Origin: JAVWGW01 sp036655915
GTDB lineage: Bacteria > Actinomycetota > Coriobacteriia > Coriobacteriales > Eggerthellaceae
Reading direction: 5' to 3'
Length of the DNA: 15,883 nt
Assembly (NCBI GenBank): GCA_036655915.1
Contig: JAVVPE010000036.1
Span: 1-15,883 of the forward strand
Part shown: piece after piece, positions 6,918 to 13,568 of the stretch
How positions within the stretch are numbered: the stretch's first letter is position 1
How the letters are laid out: each line of letters starts with the position of its first letter
Notes under the pieces: generated by a model
What the model was told of the DNA's origin: nothing
Database searches by the model: none
What the model saw: only the letters and a program-made list of their open reading frames with translations
Program-made: the position numbers and the translations under genes

Positions 6918-7322
6918 ATGGCACTGCAGAAAACCTACATCATGATCAAGCCCGACGGCGTGCGCAACGGCCACATCGGTGAAATAATCAATCGCTTCGA
7001 GCGCGCCGGTTTAAGCCTTGAGCGCATGGAATTGGGCATGGTCACCACCGACCAGGCAAAGGCGAACTATGCCGAGCACGAAGGCAAGCCGTTCTACGAT
7101 GGCCTGGTCAGCTACATCACGTCTGGCCCTGTGGTAAAGATGGTCATTTCTGGCGAAGGCGCTGTGCTCAAATGCCGTAGCCTCATGGGTGCCACTGACC
7201 CTGCGGCTGCTGCCCCCGGCACGATTCGCGGCGATTTTGGCCTGGTTATGGATGAAAATGTCATTCATGGTTCGGACTCCCCGGAATCCGCCGAACGCGA
7301 AATGGGTATCTTCTTCGCCTAA
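6918..7322 (+). CDS. ndk: Nucleoside diphosphate kinase
   Basis: Ndk transfers the gamma-phosphate of ATP to nucleoside diphosphates through a phosphohistidine intermediate, keeping NTP and dNTP pools balanced. The 134-residue product is full length. It has KTYIMIKPDGVRNGHIGEII at the N-terminus (KPDGV binds phosphate), YAEHEGKPFYDGLVSYITSGPVV in the middle, LMGATDPAAAAPGTIRGDFG, and the active-site NVIHGSDSPESAEREM with the catalytic histidine. An AAAGGA ribosome site at 6903-6908 precedes the ATG. It follows the TPR gene by 27 nt and precedes the hydrogenase operon by 65 nt. Possible readthrough into the hydrogenase genes cannot be excluded, because no terminator hairpin with a T-run is seen in the gap. 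Confidence 0.97.
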   Translation: MALQKTYIMIKPDGVRNGHIGEIINRFERAGLSLERMELGMVTTDQAKANYAEHEGKPFYDGLVSYITSGPVVKMVISGEGAVLKCRSLMGATDPAAAAPGTIRGDFGLVMDENVIHGSDSPESAEREMGIFFA

Positions 7323-7387
7323 GCGTTCTCAGCTCGATTCTTTACCCGTCCGAATAAACGTGAGAAGATGAGAAAAGGATAAGCTGT

Positions 7388-8425
7388 ATGCTATATCGTG
7401 TTATTGATGCGACAGAGCTTCCAGCGCTTGTTTCCGCATTCATGGATTCTTATGAGGTGGTAGCTCCGGTCAAGCGGGACCGGAGCTACGTTTTTGAAAT
7501 CCTCGAATCGCCTGAGGAAATAGAGCTGGATTACGTTTCGACGGTGGTATCGCCCAAGAAGTATTTTTTGCCGCCAAAAGAAACGCTTTTCAAATTCGAT
7601 GCGCTTGAAAACGAAGTCACCGAATATGCGGCCGAAATTACGCCGCGGGTGATTTTTGGTGCTCACGCCTGCGACATCAATGCCTTAAATAGGCTTGATT
7701 TGGTGTTTCGCGATGGCCGCTACCCCGATCCTTATTACTGTGCGCGCCGCAAGGCAACGCTTATTGTGGGCATCAGCTGCATGCCGGGTGAAAACTGTTT
7801 TTGCAACCTGTGGGGCAGCGATGAAGCGCGTTTTGGCTACGACCTGTTTTTGCAGGATATTGGCGGGCGCTACCTGGTCAGCATGAGCAGCGTTGAAGCG
7901 GCCAACATTTTGGAGGCAGCCTGCACGGTGCGCGAAGCCACCGATGAAGATCGCATCCAATTTCGCTACGCCACGCGCCGGCGCCAGGAAAGCTTCAATA
8001 CCGCCATCCCTGATATTCAAGAAGTCGCCATGCTGATGGACGCCTTCCATAAAGATCCGTTTTGGGAAGAATTGGGCGGCCGCTGCCTTTCGTGTACGGC
8101 CTGTTCAGCGGTGTGTCCCACCTGCTTTTGCTTCGACATACAAGACACGCTTGACCCTTCGGGCAAAACGGGCGAACGCCAACGCGTGTGGGATAGCTGC
8201 ACGGCGCCGCAGTTTGCCGAAGTGGCGGGCAATCACAACTTTCGCGACACGGGCCGCTGGCGTGTGCGCCACCGTTTTTACCACAAGCTCAACGGCTTTT
8301 TGGCCAACTATGACCGCATGTTGTGCGTGGGGTGCGGCCGCTGCGTGACGGCGTGCAAGGCGCGCATCAATCCCATTGAAGTCCTGCAATTTTTCGAGCG
8401 AAAGGGGGCGCAAGATGGGGAATAG
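7388..8425 (+). CDS. hydB: Group 3b [NiFe] hydrogenase beta subunit (iron-sulfur protein)
   Basis: This is the electron-transfer subunit of a soluble NAD(P)-linked hydrogenase, homologous to Pyrococcus HydB and to AsrA of anaerobic sulfite reductase. The 345 residues include FGAHACDINAL (about 90-100) and a Cys cluster CMPGENCFC (131-139). Two ferredoxin-type [4Fe-4S] motifs follow: C233, C236, C239, C243 (continuing CPTCFCF) and C313, C316, C319, C323. The start at 7388 is supported by AAAAGGA at 7373-7379. The gene overlaps the next by 11 nt. Its role is to pass electrons between the FAD subunit and the hydrogenase module. Taken alone it could be AsrA, but the NiFe subunits downstream decide for hydrogenase. 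Confidence 0.9.
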   Translation: MLYRVIDATELPALVSAFMDSYEVVAPVKRDRSYVFEILESPEEIELDYVSTVVSPKKYFLPPKETLFKFDALENEVTEYAAEITPRVIFGAHACDINALNRLDLVFRDGRYPDPYYCARRKATLIVGISCMPGENCFCNLWGSDEARFGYDLFLQDIGGRYLVSMSSVEAANILEAACTVREATDEDRIQFRYATRRRQESFNTAIPDIQEVAMLMDAFHKDPFWEELGGRCLSCTACSAVCPTCFCFDIQDTLDPSGKTGERQRVWDSCTAPQFAEVAGNHNFRDTGRWRVRHRFYHKLNGFLANYDRMLCVGCGRCVTACKARINPIEVLQFFERKGAQDGE

Positions 8426-9326
8426 TTGCGCGGTTTCCACGGTGCAGGTGGCACCACTTTCCGATTATGTCGCCCCGCTTGATGGCACGGCCATGATGGC
8501 GGCAAACCCCTATCGTCCCTGGCCGGCGCGTATAACTTCGATCACGGAACTGACGGCAACCGAAAAGTTGTTCGAGTTTCGCTTAATCGATGAACGCATC
8601 CGCGAATCGTTTCGCCACAGCCCGGGGCAGTTTGTGGAAGTGAGCATTTTCGGCGTGGGTGAAGCGCCCATATCCATTTCAGGATCGCCCTCCAAGCAGG
8701 GGTTTATCGAACTGTGCGTGCGCCGCGCCGGTGAAGTGACCGATGTGCTGCACAAAATGCAGTGCGGCGATATCGTGGGCCTGCGCGGACCGTTTGGCCG
8801 TGGATTCCCCTTTGAAGAAATGAAGGGGCACGACATTTTGTGCGTTGCCGGCGGCTTGGGCATCGCGCCTTTGCGCTCGCTGATCAACAACATTCACGAC
8901 GAACGCAGCGAATTTGGGAAGGTCACTATCATCTACGGCTCGAAAAACCCCGATGAAGTGATGTTTCGCAAGCAGTTTGAAATGTGGCGCCACCGCAAAG
9001 ATTTCGACTTATACCTTACCGTCGACGAACCCGATGCCACATGGGATGGGGAAGTAGGCCTGGTCACCAAGCCCTTTGCCGCGCTCGACCTCGATGCCAC
9101 CAACACCTATGGCGCCATCTGCGGCCCGCCGGTCATGTATCGCTTCGTCATCGACGAAATGCGCAAGAAGGGCATCAGCTACGATCATATCTACGTCAGT
9201 TTTGAACGCCATATGAAGTGCGGCATGGGCAAATGCGGCCACTGCCAAATCGGGCATCAGTACGTGTGTATCGACGGCCCGGTCTTTAATTATTGGGAAG
9301 CAAAAAATATCCAGGGGTCGATGTAA
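8415..9326 (+). CDS. hydG: Group 3b [NiFe] hydrogenase gamma subunit (FAD/NAD(P)-binding)
   Basis: This is the diaphorase-type subunit that exchanges electrons with NAD(P)H. It is homologous to HydG of Pyrococcus and to PyrK/AsrB. The 303-residue product has a ferredoxin-reductase fold. The FAD-binding barrel contains SPGQFVEVSIFGVGEAPISI (about 69-88) and LRGPFGRGFP (123-132). The NAD(P) domain has CVAGGLGIAPLRSL (143-156), YGSKNPDEVMF (174-184) and ICGPPVMYRF (235-244). A C-terminal [2Fe-2S] loop has C269, C274, C277 and C285. The start at 8415 lies 11 nt inside hydB, with AGGGGG at 8403-8408 serving as ribosome site. About 35 N-terminal residues precede the core; M27 or M28 are alternative starts. 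NADH versus NADPH preference cannot be settled by eye. Confidence 0.92.
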   Translation: MGNSCAVSTVQVAPLSDYVAPLDGTAMMAANPYRPWPARITSITELTATEKLFEFRLIDERIRESFRHSPGQFVEVSIFGVGEAPISISGSPSKQGFIELCVRRAGEVTDVLHKMQCGDIVGLRGPFGRGFPFEEMKGHDILCVAGGLGIAPLRSLINNIHDERSEFGKVTIIYGSKNPDEVMFRKQFEMWRHRKDFDLYLTVDEPDATWDGEVGLVTKPFAALDLDATNTYGAICGPPVMYRFVIDEMRKKGISYDHIYVSFERHMKCGMGKCGHCQIGHQYVCIDGPVFNYWEAKNIQGSM

Positions 9327-9327
9327 T

Positions 9328-10113
9328 ATGGCGGGCAATTGCATTGCGTGTGAAGAAAAGCCGCGTCCACCTAGGGTGGTTATCGTGGGGCTGGCCAGCT
9401 GTTTTGGCTGCCAGTTGCAAATTACCAACAACGAAGCGCACCTGCTTGAAGTGTTGGGTCAAGTAGATCTAAGCTACTGGCAGCTTTCCACAAGCGGCCC
9501 TATGCCTGCCGATTTCGATGTGGCCATTATCGAAGGTGCCGTTACCACGCAGGAAGCTGTTGCCACCGTGCGCCATCTGCGCGAAGTGGCCAAAGTGGTC
9601 ATTTCTGTGGGCGCCTGCGCCAACACTGCGGGCATCCCTGGCATGGCTGCCGCCAATCACGCCACACGTGCGGGCGAAGTCTACGACCAGCTGCCCCTTG
9701 CGGCGGGCGAACTTGTGGCCCCGCGCAGCGTGCCTTCGGTGATCGATGTGGATTATCGGGTGCTGTGCTGCCCCATTGACCCCCTTGAATTTTTGGATGT
9801 GTTATCCCACGCGCTTTACGGGTCCAACAAAACGCGTTCCACAAAAACCATGTGCGGCGATTGTCGGCGCAACGAAACCACCTGCTTCTACAACAAGCAA
9901 GAACTCTGCTTAGGCCTGGTAACAACGGCAGGCTGCAACGCGCGTTGCGTGAATCTTGGCCGTCCCTGCAACGGGTGTCGCGGGCTTTCTGCCGATGCCA
10001 ACCTGGCTGCCGCGCGCGAAACCGTGGCGCGCTACGGTGTCTCTGTTGCCGATTTCGATAAGGCGCTCGAACTGTTCAACCAGACCAGCGACCTGCTGCA
10101 AGAAAAGGAATAA
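9328..10113 (+). CDS. hydD: [NiFe] hydrogenase small (delta) subunit, group 3b type
   Basis: The small subunit carries Fe-S clusters that relay electrons from the NiFe site. The 261-residue product has the proximal-cluster pattern of the NuoB/hydrogenase fold: ASCFGCQL with C25 and C28, VGACANTAG with C97, and CCPIDP with C147/C148. It adds a C-terminal region with eight more cysteines (C176, C179, C186, C194, C203, C207, C214, C217), enough for two further [4Fe-4S] clusters. There is no Tat signal, so the enzyme is cytoplasmic. The ATG lies 1 nt after the hydG stop, with AGGGG about 11 nt upstream, so it is likely to be translationally coupled. Order and content match the soluble group 3b hydrogenases. 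Confidence 0.93.
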   Translation: MAGNCIACEEKPRPPRVVIVGLASCFGCQLQITNNEAHLLEVLGQVDLSYWQLSTSGPMPADFDVAIIEGAVTTQEAVATVRHLREVAKVVISVGACANTAGIPGMAAANHATRAGEVYDQLPLAAGELVAPRSVPSVIDVDYRVLCCPIDPLEFLDVLSHALYGSNKTRSTKTMCGDCRRNETTCFYNKQELCLGLVTTAGCNARCVNLGRPCNGCRGLSADANLAAARETVARYGVSVADFDKALELFNQTSDLLQEKE

Positions 10114-10118
10114 CCCCT

Positions 10119-11402
10119 ATGACAAAAACCTCTATTAGCGTCGATCACATCGCGCGCATCGAAGGCCACGGAAACGTGCACGTTGTCATTGAAGAGGGCG
10201 TGGTGAAAACGGTCGAAATGAACGTGGTCGAACCCGCCCGTCTGTTTGAAAGCATGGTGCGGGGTCGAAGCTATACTGAAATCCCTTATATTGCTTCGCG
10301 CATCTGCGGCATCTGTTCGGCCAGCCATGTGGTTACCGACTTAAAAGCAGTTGAGCGTATCTTCGATGTGCAGGTAAGCCAGCGCACCCAGGCCCTGCGC
10401 GAACTGCTGGTATACGGGTCCTATCTGCAAAATCATGCAACGCACCTGTTCGTGTTTGCTGCCCCCGATTTTGTGGGCATGCCCAGCGTGTTTCCGCTGG
10501 CGCAATCCAATCCGCAGCTGTTTGAAAGCGCGCTGGCACTAAAGGCCTTTGGCAACGAACTGTGCACGAAGGTGGGGGGGCGCAGCGTGCATCCCATCAC
10601 GGCCGTAACAGGTGGTTTCACCCACGAAATTACGGCGGTCGATTACCTTGATTTGGCCGACAAAATGGATGCTCTGATGCCCTTTGCGCTAGAAACCGTT
10701 GATCTGTTTGCCTCTTTTGAAGTGCCGCCGCTGCACAGCGAAGGCGACATGTTGGCGATGTTCGCGCCCGACCACTATGCGGTGGTACGCAGTGACACGG
10801 CGCAGTTTTTGGGCGCGGGTGTCCCCTTTGATGCCAACGATGCTTTTTCAGCTATAGAAGAATACGAAGTGCCGCATTCCGCCGCGAAGCTTGCCCGGGT
10901 AGCAGCCACGGGAAAGCCTTACATGACCTGCGCTCTTGCGCGCATCAACACTTCGTGGAGCCTTCTAAGTTCCCAGGCGAAGGTGGCAGCTGCCAAGGTT
11001 GGTTTGCGCCCGCCAGAAACAAATCCCTTCATGAACAATGTGGCGCAGGCCGTTGAAATCGTGGATGCGCTGCAGCGTTGCGCGGGTTTGTGCCGTTGGC
11101 TTGCCGAAGGGGAAGGCAGCAGCGATCCGCTTGCCTTCACGGTGCGCGCCGGTCGCGCCGTTGACTTTACCGAAGCGCCGCGCGGGGCGCTGTTCCATGA
11201 ACTCGAACTGGATGCGCGGGGTTGCGTGGTACATGCTTCCATCATGACGCCCACCGCCCAAAACGTTGCCAACCTAGAAGCCGACATGCGCGCCTTAGCC
11301 GAAAATCTCGCGGCTCAAAACACCCCCGAGGATGGCATTCGTCAAGCAATCGAAAAGCTCGTGCGCGCCTATGACCCCTGCCTTTCGTGCAGCGTGCACT
11401 AA
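10119..11402 (+). CDS. hydA: [NiFe] hydrogenase large (alpha) subunit, group 3b type, no C-terminal extension
   Basis: This is the catalytic subunit, where H2 is split or made at the NiFe(CN)2CO centre. The 427-residue product has the conserved HIARIEGHGNV near residues 10-20 and the L1 motif SRICGICSASH (Ni ligands C63 and C66). The L2 motif DPCLSCSVH (C421 and C424) closes the protein. The terminal histidine (H427) is followed directly by TAA. Most [NiFe] large subunits carry an extension after this histidine, which an endopeptidase removes once nickel is inserted; here nothing remains to be cut. AAAAGGAA at 10103-10110, inside hydD, is the ribosome site, and the intergenic gap is 5 nt. hyp genes and a maturation protease are absent from the window and must lie elsewhere if the enzyme is active. 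Confidence 0.95.
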   Translation: MTKTSISVDHIARIEGHGNVHVVIEEGVVKTVEMNVVEPARLFESMVRGRSYTEIPYIASRICGICSASHVVTDLKAVERIFDVQVSQRTQALRELLVYGSYLQNHATHLFVFAAPDFVGMPSVFPLAQSNPQLFESALALKAFGNELCTKVGGRSVHPITAVTGGFTHEITAVDYLDLADKMDALMPFALETVDLFASFEVPPLHSEGDMLAMFAPDHYAVVRSDTAQFLGAGVPFDANDAFSAIEEYEVPHSAAKLARVAATGKPYMTCALARINTSWSLLSSQAKVAAAKVGLRPPETNPFMNNVAQAVEIVDALQRCAGLCRWLAEGEGSSDPLAFTVRAGRAVDFTEAPRGALFHELELDARGCVVHASIMTPTAQNVANLEADMRALAENLAAQNTPEDGIRQAIEKLVRAYDPCLSCSVH

Positions 11403-11415
11403 GTGCACAGCAAAA

Positions 11416-11443
11416 CGCGGGCAAGGCTTAAGCCTCGCCCGCG
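11416..11443. terminator. Strong hairpin between hydA and the convergent flavoprotein gene
   Basis: GCGGGC-A-AGGCTT (11417-11429) is matched by AAGCCT-C-GCCCGC (11430-11442), with a further C-G pair outside and one mismatch in the arm. It lies in the 55-nt gap between two convergent stop codons. On the minus strand it is followed by GTTTTG, a short U-run, so it may end the flavoprotein transcript better than the hydrogenase one. Confidence 0.65.
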
Positions 11444-11457
11444 CCTGGGAGGGTAAA

Positions 11458-13335
11458 CTAGATTTCGTTTTTGATGGTTTCTGCCATGATGTAACCGTAG
11501 TTCATCGCAGCATCAAAGCCCATGGCATACGCGCGACCATCTTTTTCCTCAATCGAACCGCACACGTCGCCCGCAGCATACAGGCCGGGAATGGCTGCAC
11601 CGGCTTCGGTTTGCACGTGGGCGGCCGGATCGATAGACAGCCCGCCCGTGGTCAGGTACGGGGTCGGCTCAACAGACACGACCCAAACGCCATCATGCAT
11701 ATCCAGGAAGGGCAACTTCTTGCGGCCAAATTCATCAGGCTCGCCGGCCAGCGCATGCGCATTGTGGGTGTCAAGCGTTGCCTGTAAGTTGGAAATACCC
11801 AGTTCCTTGGCGGCCGCTTCCACGCTGTCATAGTGCACCATATCGCCGCGGTTGGGCAGGCACTTGTAAATATCCATGGCGTAGGCTTCGTTTTTCACCG
11901 TGGTGATATAGCCCGATTCGTCGGTGATGTGGAAGAACTTGCCCCCGTTGTCGGGGTTGCGCAACGCGCGGCTCATGACGCCGTGGTTGTCGCTGGAAAT
12001 GTTGCCGAACTGATCGCCCTGCGCGTTGACCATGATGCCCGGCGTGGTCTGATAGAGGAAGGCAACCTCGAAGCGCGACCCTGCCTGCGCGGTGGTGGAA
12101 AGAAATGCGCCCAGTTCGCGTCCCATGCATTCGATGCCCGCACCCACTTTTTGACCTAAAACGATGCCGTCGCCCGTGGATCCCGGTGCGCAGTTGAAGG
12201 TGAAATCGGCGTAATCGGGGTAGTATTGCTTGATCATTTCCTTGTTCGCCGCAAAGCCGCCCGAAGTGAGGCACACCGCTTTGGCCGTGACGGTCCAGGT
12301 GGACCCATCTTTGCCTTCCGCCGTAACGCCGCTTATGCGATCGCCATTTTTTACCAGGTCGGTCACCTTGGTGGCGTAGACAATTTTGCCGCCCAGCGCG
12401 CTCACGCGGTCAACCAAAAATTGCATGGCATAGCCGCAGCCGCCCATGTAACACCCGGGTGCCAAATACGGGGTGATGCCGTAAGCTTTGTTCACACCCA
12501 AGCTATAGAAGCCCACACCGATGGTGTGCATCCAATCCACCAAACTGCCCGAATTTCCATACATGGCGCTCTGATAAGGCATGGCGCCACCAAAACGGTC
12601 GTTTTCTGGCTTGATGTACTTTTTCATAACTCCCAGCATGGCATCTTTATTGAACATGGGGCTATCGTTGAAACGACCCAGGCCATAATTGGTTTGCATT
12701 TCCGAGCCTGCTGCTGCCACGCCCGAATACGTCATGGACATAGACCCGCCGGCAATGTCCTGCTTTTCAAACAGGATAACTTTTTTGCCCGCTTCAAGCA
12801 GACGGGTTGCAGCAATAAGGCCCGCGGTGCCCGCACCCATAAACACCACATCAACGTCGGCTGTTTGCGGCGTTCCCTTAGCTGCGCTGATAGCCCCCTT
12901 GTGGAAATCGGCCGGCTTGCCGCCCGCGTTGGTCAGGGCATCTTCGGTGGCCATCATTATGGCGCGCGTGGTGGTGGTGGCACCGGTGATGGTGTCCACA
13001 TCCAGGTTTTGGGTTTCTGCAATTTTGGCGGCCATCATAGGTGCGGCAACAGACCCGATGCCGATTGTGTCATCGCAGCGCAGCACGCGCACTCCGGCAA
13101 GCGCGCCTTGAGCAACAAGCACTTCAACGCACAGCTTGTCGTCGTGACCCATGGCGGTGCCGATCCATTTGCCGTCGGTGAATTCTTTCGGTGGCGTTTT
13201 TTTGCCATCGGCAGCCCCTTTTGCATCATCTTTCGCTGCGGGCTTGGGTGCCGCGCACCCAGCCAAAGTGCCCAATGCTGCTACGGTGCCCATAGCAAGC
13301 GATCCCTTTAAGAAATTTCTGCGATCAAGTTCCAT
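11458..13335 (-). CDS. Exported FMN-bind/FAD-dependent reductase (fumarate/urocanate reductase-like family), Tat lipoprotein
   Basis: This 625-residue extracytoplasmic flavoprotein begins with a twin-arginine signal (R5-R6 in RRNFLKG) and a lipobox LAGC at C27. An FMN-binding domain (about 52-135) holds D114-TITGATT-T122, fitting the ApbE flavinylation motif DxxxGA[ST]xT, so covalent FMN on T122 is expected. A FAD_binding_2 domain follows, with GAGTAG (G167, G169, G172), E190 ending beta-2, GGSMSMTYSG (196-205), and C-terminal PGLYAAGDVCG (583-593). Relatives reduce fumarate, urocanate and other alkenes using electrons from quinol or an extracellular pathway. Here the stretch expected to contain the catalytic arginine reads NAQGDQFGNISSDNHG, without an arginine, so the substrate is probably not fumarate. 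The ribosome site is GGGAGGAAA. The divergent LuxR-type gene is its likely regulator. Such reductase-regulator pairs are common in Eggerthellaceae. Confidence 0.88.
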   Translation of the reverse strand: MELDRRNFLKGSLAMGTVAALGTLAGCAAPKPAAKDDAKGAADGKKTPPKEFTDGKWIGTAMGHDDKLCVEVLVAQGALAGVRVLRCDDTIGIGSVAAPMMAAKIAETQNLDVDTITGATTTTRAIMMATEDALTNAGGKPADFHKGAISAAKGTPQTADVDVVFMGAGTAGLIAATRLLEAGKKVILFEKQDIAGGSMSMTYSGVAAAGSEMQTNYGLGRFNDSPMFNKDAMLGVMKKYIKPENDRFGGAMPYQSAMYGNSGSLVDWMHTIGVGFYSLGVNKAYGITPYLAPGCYMGGCGYAMQFLVDRVSALGGKIVYATKVTDLVKNGDRISGVTAEGKDGSTWTVTAKAVCLTSGGFAANKEMIKQYYPDYADFTFNCAPGSTGDGIVLGQKVGAGIECMGRELGAFLSTTAQAGSRFEVAFLYQTTPGIMVNAQGDQFGNISSDNHGVMSRALRNPDNGGKFFHITDESGYITTVKNEAYAMDIYKCLPNRGDMVHYDSVEAAAKELGISNLQATLDTHNAHALAGEPDEFGRKKLPFLDMHDGVWVVSVEPTPYLTTGGLSIDPAAHVQTEAGAAIPGLYAAGDVCGSIEEKDGRAYAMGFDAAMNYGYIMAETIKNEI

Positions 13336-13520
13336 GTTAATTTCCTCCCTGGTAATGGTATTCGCAGCACCCTCCTGCCGCGAATTTCAACTTCTTCAGT
13401 GTGCCCCGCGCGCCCGCCCCTGTCGTGACCGATAATTGATAAGCTTTGAAAATGCCCCCTGTTTCTCTACTTGATTTTCGGTTATTTTTGCTTGTGCCCA
13501 CACCGGTTGGCCGTGTTGTG

Positions 13521-13549
13521 CGCCCTTGCCGGGCGAAGTCCGATACAAT
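13521..13549 (+). promoter_or_regulatory. Candidate promoter and operator of the LuxR-type gene
   Basis: TACAAT (13544-13549, five of six -10 bases) lies 19 nt before the luxR-type start. No good -35 is seen. A perfect inverted repeat, CGCCC-TTGCC-GGGCG (13521-13535), occupies the space just upstream and could be an activator or operator site. The rest of the 233-nt divergent gap holds a direct repeat GATAA-TT-GATAA (near 13431-13442) but no clear minus-strand promoter. Confidence 0.35.
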
Positions 13550-13568
13550 GGTTTAAGAGGGGGGTTGC

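Noticed and set aside
7326..7374. TTCTCA/TGAGAA inverted repeat and TGAGAA direct repeat before hydB, considered as an operator
   Set aside because: Arms are only 6 bp with a 29-nt loop and no promoter is recognisable; chance is likely.
7388..9326. AsrA/AsrB anaerobic sulfite reductase subunits
   Set aside because: The beta and gamma subunits resemble AsrA and AsrB, but no AsrC follows. The next two genes are clear [NiFe] small and large subunits, so hydrogenase is the better reading.
12226..13311. Long antisense open frame of 361 codons opposite the flavoprotein
   Set aside because: It mirrors the codon bias of the clearly real flavoprotein gene on the other strand and has no family signature.
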